NCBI RefSeq assembly: GCF_018873765.1
Contig: NC_057919.1
Coordinates: 70,984,984 to 71,048,983 of the forward strand
Length of the DNA stretch: 64,000 nucleotides
Direction: 5' to 3'
Source of the DNA: Telopea speciosissima
Taxonomy: Eukaryota > Streptophyta > Magnoliopsida > Proteales > Proteaceae
Position numbers and translations under genes: made by a program
The notes under the pieces: model-generated
The model's database searches: none
Told to the model about the DNA's origin: nothing
Seen by the model: only the letters and a program-made list of their open reading frames with translations
Shown: piece by piece, positions 42,998-54,224 of the stretch
How the letters are laid out: every line of letters starts with the position of its first letter
Numbering within the stretch: the first letter of the stretch is position 1

Positions 42998-44869
42998 ACC
43001 TTTCCCACCCATGAATATTGAATAATTAATGGTTAATATGATTATCATGAGTGGGATGCAAGTTGGCACATGGGTGGTTAGAATATGATTGTTGTAACAA
43101 CCTCCCCATGTGCACATGGATAGTTACAAGGTTGTTAGTGTAACAACCTACCCATGTGATGATGGATTTGATTTGTTTTATTTATTCCAATTATTGAAGC
43201 ATGTATCAAATTAAGGAGTGATTATTAATTTTATTAATTTAAATTTTTTAATCATGTTTATATGTGGGGGGGGGGGAAGCGCATGCTGCCAAGCCTCTAC
43301 GCACGCCCTCCCCCTATTGCCTGCCTATGTGCGCATTCCCTTTGCGGGCTGCTGCCTGTGGGCAGCAAGCCTGCGGGCTGCAGCTTATATGCTGCTGTCC
43401 TTGGGCAGCAAGCCTATGGGCAGCAGGCCTGCGGGCTTGGCCATGGGTTGCTGCCCGTGGGCCTTGGGCTTGCGGGCTGCGCAGGGAGTGCCTGCAGCCT
43501 GCGTAAGTGGGCTGCATGCACCCCCCCTTGTTTTCCCTCCAGTTTAACAATAAAAATAAAAATAAACATTATTTTTTCAAAACAGAATTTTATTATTTTG
43601 TTTTGTTTTTTGGAGGATGATGATGGGTGAAGAGATTCTCTCTTTACCCACTTGCAATTAAAATGCGATTTTAATTTTATGGGCTTGGATACATGTTATC
43701 ACATGCGATGTGGTGGTTCAATAATTGAAGGAATCCATGTTTTAATTTTTGGTTTACTTGCTTTAATGCCCATGCATGGAATTATATTATGATGTGATTA
43801 TGGGAATGGCATTCTAATAAATGGATGGATTGTTTATGTATGTGATACATGGGGTTATGGGTGGATGTGATGCTTCTCTCTTTTTCTCTCTCTCCTCCTA
43901 TCTTTTTTTTATAAACAAATGTACTCCACCCCATGGGCAGCCCAAATGGTGGGTTGGTTTCTCCATGCGGGGTTTCTTTATTATTCTGGAAAGGAAAGTG
44001 TATAGAATTTTTCCTAGGTTTCCATTGTAATTTTAGAGGAGTTAGGACTCCCAAGGCATGTTGATGGTGATCCACATGTGGTGCTCAAAGCTTATGGAGA
44101 TGCAAGTCACCTACTTTGAAGACGTAATCGGGTGGAGGAGATGATCGAGGCGTGGCATCCATGGCATGATAAATGTACCTAAAGTTATTAGTTTTATTTT
44201 TATTGGGAGGGTTCTTTAATTGCTTCTAATAAAAATGCCGCCATCCCATAATCACTTTTAATTAATGTTGATTAATTATGTTATTTAAATCTATCCATGT
44301 ATGTGAGAGTTAATTAATCCCTCTTTATTCACAATACATGTATGATATGGACTAGTCTTAATCGGTAGACATATCCATGGCCTCCTATTGAAGATAAATG
44401 TAGAAAGTGTGTGACATGACCCCGCATAAGCCGACAGGACATTGCCAGGACCTCTGTCACACATTTATCTATATTTACCTATATCTAGATACGTTAGGGT
44501 ATGGATAGTGAGAGGGCACTGCGACAGTGGGCCATCTTTCATGATTCCATGATTCTAACTAATGCAATAGGTAAGCACATGACTTGGGTATATGTCAGCC
44601 GACAGGAGCTGGACATGACACCCAGGTGGTCGAAAATATTGGAAGCCCATGAGACGGACAGCTTAGTCCACACTACCATGGTGTGTATAATGACTCCCGA
44701 CAGGGTAAGTTATGCATGCAAGGGTTGTAGGTATCCAATTCATCTTTTGGGTTATGAGGGAAACCCAAATCATGAAAGACCATTGATGTGTGTGTGCTCA
44801 ATTTATTATTTTCAATGGTCATTAATTAGCATGTGATTATTTACTTGTGCATGTGTAGATTAATATACG
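42998..44869 (+). other. Long leader of Copia element 2
   Basis: A 1.9-kb stretch between primer site and gag. It includes a GC-rich minisatellite-like block (43335-43500) and an open frame of 111 codons (44501-44836) with no recognised domain, containing a CKGC pair. The open frame could be chance; nothing shows that it is translated. Confidence 0.5.
43335..43500. repeat. GC-rich degenerate repeat in the Copia leader
   Basis: Units related to GCGGGCTGC..TGTGGGCAGCAAGCCT recur about every 24-50 bp, creating a strongly GC-rich block in an AT-rich element. The alanine/glycine/cysteine-rich open frames across it are by-products of the repeat. Confidence 0.7.
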
Positions 44870-45640
44870 ATGGCTGCCGTTAATTCTAACCTGTTAACAC
44901 TCATTAGCGAATACAAACTTAATGGTACAAACTATGTCGATTGGTACTGGAGCATTAAGTTGCTTCTGACTGCTGAAGGATTGTACATAGTTCTAAATGA
45001 ACAAGTTCCTCCTCAACCCGATCCGAACGATTTTGAGGCAGATGAAGAGATGCAAGAGTTCCTCATGAGGGATTCCAAGGCATCACTCTATATCCTAGGA
45101 TCGTTGAAAAAGTCAGTTATAGACTCAGTCAAGGATATACGCACTGCTGGGGATAAAATGGATAAGCTTGCTGAATTGTTCAACAGGCAGTTGACACACG
45201 CACATTCTGATGCGGTGAGTCAAATCCATAACTCTAAGATGTCCCAGGGGACTCCAGTGATGGATCATATAATGAAAATGATCAATCTGTTTAAAAAATT
45301 GGAATCCATGGGGACTGATTTCAGCCTGCGATACAAGATTGATGTGATCTTAGCGTCACTCACTTCTGCCTACGCACCTTTTAGGATGTCCTACAAGATG
45401 TCCGAGAAGGAGATGGAGCTCACCGAGCTTGCTAATGCATTGGTAGAGGCTGAAGCGTCTTTGAAAAAGGACAAGGCTGAGGTCAATGCAACTGAGGCAA
45501 AGCCTTCTTCAAATGGGAAGAAGAAGGAAAATGGAAGTAAGGGTAAGACCATGAAAGCCAAGGGTGGGAAGTCTGGCAATAAAGGCAAAGACAAGTGCTT
45601 CTATTGCAAGAAGGAGGGTCACTGAAAAGAAACTGTCGTG
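44870..45640 (+). pseudogene. gag: Copia element 2 gag with zinc knuckle
   Basis: An open frame starts at 44870 (MAAVNSNLLTLISEYKLNGT) and covers the UBN2-type Gag (NYVDWYWSIKLLL, YKIDVILASL), then a Lys-rich linker. The zinc knuckle reads CFYCKKEGH, where a one-base loss in the expected Trp codon (TGG to TGA by frame-shift, at about 45623) breaks the frame. KRNC continues in another frame to complete CX2CX4HX4C. The rest of the polyprotein follows in that frame. Confidence 0.85.
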
Positions 45641-47104
45641 CTTACCTGACAACTTTGAAAGATAAGAAGCCGGATGAAACAGAGACTGCTAAAGAAGGTA
45701 TATGTGATGTTCACGTTCTTTATGAGTCTAATTTGTCTTTTGAACCGACCAATTCTTGGTTGGTGGATAGTGGATCCACTGTTCACATTTGCAATGATTT
45801 GCAGGGGTTCAAGGAGACAAGGAACCTGGAAAGAAATGAAGTGCGTCTTCGGATGGGCACTGGAGCTGAGACCATGGCGTTGGCTGTGGGAACTTTTATT
45901 TTAAATTTTAGTTCTGGTAGTTTAGTTTTAAATGATTGTTATTATGTATTCTCTTTCAAGAGGAAGATAATTTCAGTTTCAAAACTTGTTTTGGACGGAT
46001 ATAGTTTTTCCTTTAATTCTAAATTGATTATTCGTTTTAATAATTCCTTTGTGGCATCCGGATATATGCAAAGTGGTTTGTATTTTCTAGATTGCCCTAT
46101 TAGAACGAATGTTGTTTCAAATATTGATTTGAAACGGAAAGCAGCTCCAGTGAACTCAACATGTCTGTGGCATCTAAGATTGGGTCACATTAATGTGGAC
46201 CGAATCAGTAGATTGGTGAGGGATGGGCCCTTAGAGAGTCTGAGGGTGGAACCATTCCCCACCTGTGAGTCATGCCTTCAGGGCAAAATGACCAAGAAAC
46301 CCTTTAGCAATAAAGGTGCTAGAGCCACGGATCTGTTGGAGTTGATACACACTGACGTGTGTGGACCCATAACCCATACAAGCAAGATATGGGTATGAGT
46401 ACTTTATCACGTTCACCGATGATTACTCTAGATATGGTTACATATACTTGATGCGTAAGAAATCGGAAGCCTTACGATCAGATCGTGGAGGGGAGTATCT
46501 ATCGAATGAGTTTAAAGAACATCTCATGTCCCAAGGGATAGTTAGTCAGCTAACTAATCCAGGCACACCACAACAAAATGGTGTATCCGAACGACGCAAT
46601 CGGACCCTATTGGATATGGTCAAGACGATGCTCACTTATAGTGAGCTGCCTCTTTCTTTCTGGGGGTACGCTTTAGAGACGGCGATATATATCTTGAATA
46701 GGGTTCCATCTAAGTCTGTAGCCAAGACACCCTTTGAGTTGTGGAAAGGGCGAAAGCCTAGTATTCAACACCTTAGGGTATGGGGTTGCATAGCACATGT
46801 GCGAAAGCAACAGACAGACAAGTTAGAATCCAGGACTTCGATATGCTATTTCTTAGGCTACCCCAAAGGCACGATAGGCTATTATTTCTATGACCCAGTT
46901 GACCAAAAGGTCATTGTAAGTAAACATGTCACATTTTTAGAGGAAGAAATGATGACCCAGAGGTCCGAACCAGTAGTCATAAAAGAGCTATCAGATGGCT
47001 CAGAAACGTCACTTCCAGAAGTGAGACCAACTGACATACCCGCTGAAATACCAACACCTGAGGAACCTCGACGCAATGGGAGGACTATTAGACCACCCAC
47101 CAGG
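45641..47104 (+). pseudogene. pol: Copia element 2 protease and integrase
   Basis: The protease motif WLVDSGSTVHI lies at about 45757; the pre-integrase zinc domain is LWHLRLGHINVDRI...CESCLQGKMTKKPF; the integrase shows HTDVCGP (first Asp) and RSDRGGEY (second Asp). A frame change near 46395 (SKIWV then stop) precedes [24 protein letters not shown] then joins RSDRGG directly, so about 30 codons usually present between these motifs are missing. The later part ([31 protein letters not shown]) is intact up to the Gypsy insertion at 47110. Confidence 0.87.
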
Positions 47105-47109
47105 CTAAC

Positions 47110-49978
47110 TGTTATACCCGCACCCCGGGAGTATAATTAATTATTAATTCTTCCCCGTGACGTGTAGTTATCACTGCCACTTATGCTGGTGAGTTGTTCT
47201 CACTGGTGGTCAAACCCAGCTATAAAATTATTGACCATAGTACGAGTTTGCCTGTGGAAACTAGTCGGGACCACGGAGGTTGCACCTTGACATGTCAGGG
47301 GTAAGTAGTTGACCAAATTTGTTGTGTGCTTACTGCCCTCTCAAAGCCCTCGAAGTGTGGTCCAAAGGCCCTGACCTCTTATGGTGGGAACCACCTTCCT
47401 ACTCGCATCGGAGGCAAGGTTACTGGTTGCCTCCGACCCTGCATCCAATGCTGCTGACAAGGACCCTTGTGGGTGAGACCCTGTGGCTAAGGTACTATTG
47501 GTGTCCTGCCATGTTTGACCCTACCCTTACCCCTTTTATTAACTTGACCTTATGTGGGCCTTGGGGCCCAAGTTAGGATTTTTAGAGCTTGTGTAGGGGT
47601 GGATGGTTGTTTGACCCTATCCAAACAGACCCTAGCCTACACTTATGAGGCCTTATCCAAACAGGCCATTAAAAGTGATTTTCTATATGAGAGAGAGGGG
47701 TAAGACTATTCCTTAGTCTTTCTTTTTCTTTCTCTTTCCTAACCTAATCGTGAAAGGAGAGGAGAGCTTTGAAGGAGGAGAAGGAAGGGAAGAAGAAGAA
47801 GGAAACGGCTGCTGGGTTTGGAGCTTTAAAGAGGGTACATCGTGTGTACCTCAAACCAGGTAAGCCAAGTGCCCTTTTCCCCCATTTTTCTCTCTTCCCC
47901 CTTGCTCGTTTGAGCTTGGGTGGTTCGTTGGTTGCAACCCCAAGATGGGGATTTCTTTTTGAAACCCAAAGGGTTAGCTCGAGTCATGTGTAGTTTCCCC
48001 TTGTAGGATGCTTTCCTATTTTCATTACAATCCTATAAAGATCTCTATTTTGACCTCTTGCTGAATCTATTTGATTCTAAAGCTTCAACCACCAAAGAAA
48101 ACCCCAAATCTGGATTTTTGAGCTTTTGATCCTTTAAACCCCCTTAAATCTTTGAATGTTGGGTGTTTCTAAGACCCAAATAGACTCCAAGACACCCCTC
48201 CCTTGTCCCTTGAGGCTTAGAGAACCAAATGGGACAACCCTGGGCTTTTAAAGACCTTGAAATCACACTTGGGTTGCATCGGAGGCAAGACTGCGTGAGT
48301 CCGATGTTTGCCTCCGATGTGTCCCGAGCTGCAGGGAAGGTCGGAGGCAAGGTCGGAGCAAGCCTCCGAGTCCGACGTTGCCTCCGATGCAGTTTTAAGG
48401 CTTATAACTTATGTAAACGGTGGGGTTTCTCTATGAGGCCTCCCCTACACTCTCTCACACTCTTATTCACTTCCATAGGTGCCAACATATGTGCAATGGG
48501 GTGATTTTAAGCGGGAATCGTTGCGCTTATACAAATTCCATTTGAAGTAATTGGTGAGTGGGTTTGGGTGACTGTTTGAGCTTGTTTACTATTGCTTATT
48601 CATGCATTTATGAATTATATTGTGACATTATCATTCAAGCATGATTGCATATTTGCATTTATTCTTATTCGATGATGATGATTTGGATGATATGGATTTG
48701 TGTTGGGTTACGGTTTGGAAATCGCACCGGAACCCCAATTACGTGGAATTGTATATTGCATCTCATTCTTGTCTGTATGCGCCGTGTTGTCTTGGTACCG
48801 GTGTTAGATGGAATGGGACGTTGACACACCGGATGTACCTCTCAACACGATAGGATTCATGTAGTATATCGTGGTTAGGCTCGGTTCCTATGCTACGACC
48901 CTTACCAACAGGGGTTTAGGTGTTGGGTAGCGAGCACCTGCTGCTGTGGAGAGTTAGAGAGGCCAGGCCAGGGGTAGTAATGGTTATCGGGTGCGCCCTG
49001 CGGGTGGTGATGACTACGACCGCGCGGGCTCCATAGTAATAATTGAGGTTGCATTGTGGTGAGAATGGAAGGATCCACAATGTCTTCCCGAGTTATTGCA
49101 GTAGCATATACCCATTGACTTAGCATTGTGTGTTAGGTGGTAAATGGCTCAGTTCCTATGCTACGACCCTTACCAACAGGGGTTTAGGTGTTGGGTAGCG
49201 AGCACTCTGCTGTGGAGAGTTAGAGAGGCCAGGCCGGGGGTAGTAATGGTTATCGGGTCGCCTCGGGTGGTGATGACTACGACCGCGCGGGCTCCATAGT
49301 AATAATTGAGGTTGCATTGTGGTGAGAATGGAAGGATCCACAATGTCTTCCCGAGTTATTGCGAGTAGCATATACCCATTGACTTAGCATTGTGTGTTAG
49401 GTGGTAAATGAATTAATAATAGCATGCACCATGGACTATTTGTGATTGTGTGATTGTGCATCCCCTTTTCTCTCTCACTAGCTCGGTGGAGCTAACCCCG
49501 TGTACACATTCTTTTTAGATTTTGATGCGAGATGATTCTTGTGGAGCCGAGACCGTGGCGAGGATCATGGCGATGGTTGCCCATGATGATTGTGCCTACG
49601 GTGTGTATTGATACTTGGGACTTGTTCCCTTCTTTTTTTTTTTTTTTTGGGGCCACGTGCCTTGTATAAATATTTATTATTATACTTGTTTTGGGGTAGT
49701 TATGCTATGGTCATTCGGGATATCCATCCAAACTATTTATGTATCACTTAGCCGTGTGAACATGAGGTAACTCATCAGAACGCTTCGCTTATTTTATGAT
49801 CGTTGGAAATGTAATATTCCTTTATCTTTCGCACTCGATATTATTGTATTGTAATATTGGTTTATGACTGTGAGTTGGCCACTGCATCGAGATCCTGGCG
49901 GTGAGGTGGGATGACGCGTGTCACCCCAATCATACCCTGATATTGTATTTTATCCCTTGTCGGGATAGGGGTGTGACA
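47110..49978 (+). repeat. 5' LTR of the Gypsy element
   Basis: Contains two tandem units of about 268 bp (48878-49145 and 49146-49409) and a TATA-like TTGTATAAATATTTATT near 49661. A second pyrimidine-rich and GGAGGCAAG-rich block lies at 48270-48400. Confidence 0.92.
48878..49409. repeat. Two 268-bp tandem units inside the 5' Gypsy LTR
   Basis: Each unit begins GGCTC[A/G]GTTCCTATGCTACG and ends TGTGTGTTAGGTGGTAAATG-like sequence. The same duplication is present in the 3' LTR (56001-56273 and 56274-56544), while the solo LTR at 18878-21669 has a single unit. Confidence 0.85.
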
Positions 49979-49981
49979 ACA

Positions 49982-49993
49982 TGGTATCAGAGC
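49982..49993 (+). other. Primer-binding site of the Gypsy element
   Basis: TGGTATCAGAGC, initiator-tRNA-Met type, four bases after the LTR end. Confidence 0.88.
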
Positions 49994-50674
49994 AATGATG
50001 CTCTGCACCAACCACAGTCTTGCGGACTCTTGATTTACTCTCCACAATTAGGTTCTAAATTAAAAATCTTCAAGAACATAAATGATTGTGTGCAGACATA
50101 GGAGAAGACTGATTGTGGTGAAACAAGGACTTAGAAGATAATAGATAACATGGAACTTAGGACTTGAACCATAGGCTGTTAAGCTACAACTATGTAATTG
50201 CTTGGTTGAGTCTTAAGTAGGTCATAGATGGGCAACTATATGTTAAAATTCATAAATAATAATGAATCAATTATAATCACCCACAATTATCAACAATGAA
50301 TTAAACAAGAAAGAATTAAGTAAATACATAGAGATACATATAAGATTAATTACAAATATCAAATTGTTCCAAATTTTCTTGGGAGGCAATCATATCCTTC
50401 CTATTTCAACATTCATGATTTCATCTATTCCAATAAAATCATATGACTCCATCCTGCTCAATCAAGAGATACCAATCTAAACACCATAATTGTTCCAGAT
50501 TCTCTATTTGGGCATAACTGTGCCTTTCCCAACTCAGAACGCAAGACCCCATTTGTTCCAATTCGAAACTTTTGATTATGGTTATCTCAGATTAAATATA
50601 CAAGTCTACCATTTCTAAAAGTTCCCAGTTGTTCATCCTAAGACAAGAACTAGAAGAACTGATCCGGGATAACT

Positions 50675-51301
50675 TCAATTTGTTGAGAGAAAGTTGGGAT
50701 AGTCATTTGCACCACCGCCACCATTGCGACCAAGAAAGGTGTTGATGTCATCTACCCCTCTCTCGATACCCTCTAGGCGCCGAGTCTGGTCGAAGAGTTG
50801 CTTCGTGACCTCATCGAAGCCATCCACCACTCGCAGGTTCAGCCGCCTGATGGTCGTCAGAATGTCAATACCTCCCACCTGATGAAGGTATAGGGATTCC
50901 TTCTAGGTGAACAATAGGTCTTTGCTCCTCCAATGGACATGTTGATAACGCCGACCAATTCTGTGCGAGTGAAGGCTATAGGAACCCCCTTGACATATGA
51001 GACAACCGATAATTTTGTATGCCCGGGTTCTCGGTGTCCAGATTTGTATAGAAATGGCGAATGAGTTTCAAGTAGTATGGTTCAGGAAGGTTGAGAATGT
51101 TGGTCCACCCCAATGCCTCAAATCTCTGCCCCACCTTGTAAGCTTGAGATCATCCAACACTACATCCCGCCCTTCCATTATATTTCTGAAGCGGAAGTAG
51201 TCTCGATAAAGCTCTTGGTCCTCTATCTTTTGGAACCATAGTGGATCTAGGACAGTTGGTGCAATTTGTTCTACGCATGTACGTCGTGTTCTTGGAGCCA
51301 T
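50675..51301 (-). pseudogene. Antisense transposon ORF remnant (plant-transposon-protein type)
   Basis: On the minus strand a frame starts at 51301 (MAPRTRRTCVEQIAPTVLDP) and reads LWFQKIEDQELYRDYFRFRN and RDVVLDDLK. After a frame change near 51070 comes LPEPYYLKLIRHFYTNLDTE, then LSHMSRGVPIAFTRTELVGV and INMSIGGAK in pieces of two frames. The last frame reads RLEGIERGVDDINTF and stops at 50675. The pattern (P-x-x-Y-x-x-L-[IV]-R-x-F-Y-x-N-L, then a G-x-x-I-x-F segment) resembles the coiled, catalytically featureless ORFs of plant Tat/Athila-type Gypsy and other transposons (putative plant transposon protein family). Its function is unknown. It is broken by at least two frame changes. Confidence 0.5.
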
Positions 51302-54210
51302 TGATTATTTTAACCTGCAGCCAAAAGCCAAGTAGATAGCAAAGTAATACCTTGAATGTTAAGGCCTAAGTAGATGATCAATGTAAGGTTATGGGGTTTA
51401 AAACCTAGCCTTTGATTCTTTTTTCAAGGCAATTAAGTTACAGCAGGATTCTTAGGCTAGAAAATTCTGATTTTTTTATCAAATTGTGATCTAAGAAGTT
51501 GGAGAAAAAGGAAAGGCATGGCCATTATGTGAATGACATGATAAATAATGACGATTCATGGTCATAATATGCCTAAAAAGTAATATTTTATACAAAATAG
51601 TGGGTTCAAGCGAGAAATGGGTTTATTCAATCATGGAGCATGCCTTGAACTTCAAAGAAAATTTTCAGATTTTGTGGTTGAAAGTTTGAATCTTGGGAAA
51701 CAAGTAAATATGATTTGTGACAACTCAGAGAATGTAAGCTAAGCCCTATCTAGTAAGACCGAATCAAATATGGTAAAAGAGAAGAGGAAAGATTCTAAGG
51801 ATTTTATCAACAATCATGTATACAAGGAAATATGTTTGAAGATAAGACAATGTGATAATTTTCTATGAGATTTTATGGCATGTAAAAGAATTAGATTTGA
51901 ACTTGAAGAGTTTTCCCAAAATATTGTGAATTGATAACTTTACCACAATCAAAACCTGAACATAATCCTAGTAAAATTCAACTAGACTTGACAAACATAG
52001 CAACAGTCTCTAAAATGCTTGCAAAGACTTGAAAATTTATAAAAGATGCAATAATCAAACAAAGATCCAACAACTTAGTGTCATCGATCAAATAGGACTT
52101 GATTTACACCTAAAAACCCTAGTTTCGGCCAATCGATTTGGTATGAATTTGGTGTACATGGTCATGGGATTACAAGCAAAATCAAGACATGATCACAACT
52201 TGAGATGATTCATCCCAAATCCAAGAAAGAGAAAGTAGGAATGGGAAGAAAGCCATATCTTGAACAAGCGAGAGTTGAACCTTGAGGCTTAGGATTACAA
52301 GAAAACCACCTAAGGGGAGCTTGAGCGGAAGTCCCTAGAGATTTTTCTCCCTGCGGTTATGTCCTTTTCTTTGGAGCCAAAAATGAGTTTTAAAACTCGT
52401 GGCTCTGTTTTGTTAAAATTCTACGAACAAACGAACGAACGGATCCACTTGTCGTGAATCCGCTCTGCACAAAACTCGAAATTATCATTTTAAAACTGTG
52501 CGGATCAACGAACAGATCCACACTCATGCATCCATTCGTAGATCCGTTTGACTTCAACTCTCTCTGCCTTTGAGACTTCTGAGACCGGACGAATGAACGG
52601 ATTTGCATTCCACATCCGCCCGTTAATCCGCTCTACCTATTTTCACGGAGGAGTCACGAACGCACCCGGAATGCTGACGTCGCTTGTGAGTCCACCCGAT
52701 TTCTTTTAAGATTTTGAGCCTATTTTGGAGACCTTTTGACCACACCTATATGTGATGGTCATGTGCCTATACCCTAGATCGACCACCCCTGTTGTGTGAC
52801 CCATTTGTGGGGACCACTTAAGTCTAGTTAATACCTTTAAATTGAAAGAGGTTATGACTTGTACCCGACTGGGCCCGCTAATAAGAACTAGCAGGCATTG
52901 ATAACCGCTGTGACTCCTCTCTTACCTAAAAGGAGAAGAGTTACCCTTGAGGATGAAGATCCTTAGACCCTATGAATGTAAGGACTCAAACCTTATGGAT
53001 AGGGAAACCTAAATCTATGCGGGTAGAGACCCTTAAGGGGGTGCGTAGAATCTAAACCTGTGGGTAGGTACTAGGAAAGGAAAGTAATAGGCTGGTTTGG
53101 GCTGTTTATTTGAGTAAGCCATGAAGGTCACGTGTATTTGGAAGTCACTCATAACACCTCAAGCTAGTGATGACTCTATTTGGACTTTACTTGGTCCATC
53201 CAAACCTTGTTTAGACTCATAGAGAAAGTCCTACACCGTGATTCGACTTTCCAAAGAAAGGACTTAGCGAACCGTACCTGAGAACTTCTTGTTCTGGTGG
53301 ATTGACCTAGATGACAGATATGTCCATAGGAATTTGAATGTAATTATTGAATCTATGCATACATATTGGTGTGATATATATATATAGTTATCCCTTAGAA
53401 CCTTGGACTTGTGTGACTAGAGTGATTCTCTGGTACTATAAGTATGACTTACCTCGACCTTGCTGTGAAACTAGTTGGAGCCCTGACCTTGGTTGACCAA
53501 ACCTTAGGGTAATGAATAATGAATTTAATGACCGAGTAGGTTAATTTATTGAGACCTGCTTGAAGAGTTGACTTGGACCAAAACTATTAAAGGGTTATTG
53601 GTTCTCGAAAGAGGACTGATGTGGACTCTTCCTTGTGGGATAACTGTGTAGTAGGTTTAAAGGTTGTGAAAGTTGAAACTGAAGGATGTAACAAGACCTT
53701 CTCCAACGACAGATATGAATGGGGTAATGGATCACCAAATGCGTTCCCTCCGTACTGGGAGTGAACAATAGGAGATTCCATCAATATTCTAAATCATTCT
53801 AAAGTTGGGTTAGGTAATGAGACAACCAGATGTGAAAGCCTTCAGAATGTAAACCCTATGTTAGGTCATGGACAGGTTAAATCCTGTAACCCAAGAATGA
53901 CCAGAGTAGTGAAGGCTAGAGTGGTATCACCTGATCTGGAAGATCTAGGGAACCTTTGGTCCTTGAGACTTAACTTAGTAGTTGGAACCCTGTTTTCCTA
54001 GGGTTATTGTGAACCACACCCCTGTGGTAATTTGACCCTGTAAGGAAAAGAGAATTGTGGAACCTGACTTGCTGTGACATGTAGGCACTGCCTCATCTTG
54101 ACCCGACCTTTGACTTAGTTTAAGATGTGGGTGACTTGGGATGTTGTTATCCAACAGCCCTTATCACTTGAGACCCTAGCTGCCTCAAATTTCGGGGACA
54201 AAATTTCTTG

Positions 54211-54224
54211 TAAGGTGGGGAGAA
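54211..54224 (+). other. Polypurine tract of the Gypsy element
   Basis: TAAGGTGGGGAGAA directly before the 3' LTR, after ATTTCGGGGACAAAATTTC. Confidence 0.85.

Larger units (their letters stand above)
49994..54224 (+). other. Internal region of the Gypsy element, no gag-pol
   Basis: AT-rich in its first half (50100-52700), then a more balanced segment. The only protein-like signal is the antisense remnant at 50675-51301. The last 40 bases carry the conserved GGGGACAAAATTTC plus polypurine signature. Confidence 0.75.

Noticed and set aside
43218..43630. Gly/Ala/Cys-rich open frames in the Copia leader
   Set aside because: Several frames on both strands are open because of the GC-rich repeat itself; composition, not coding, explains them.
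47319..48504. Open frames repeated in both Gypsy LTRs
   Set aside because: They lie in LTRs, differ between the two copies through indels, and match no protein family.
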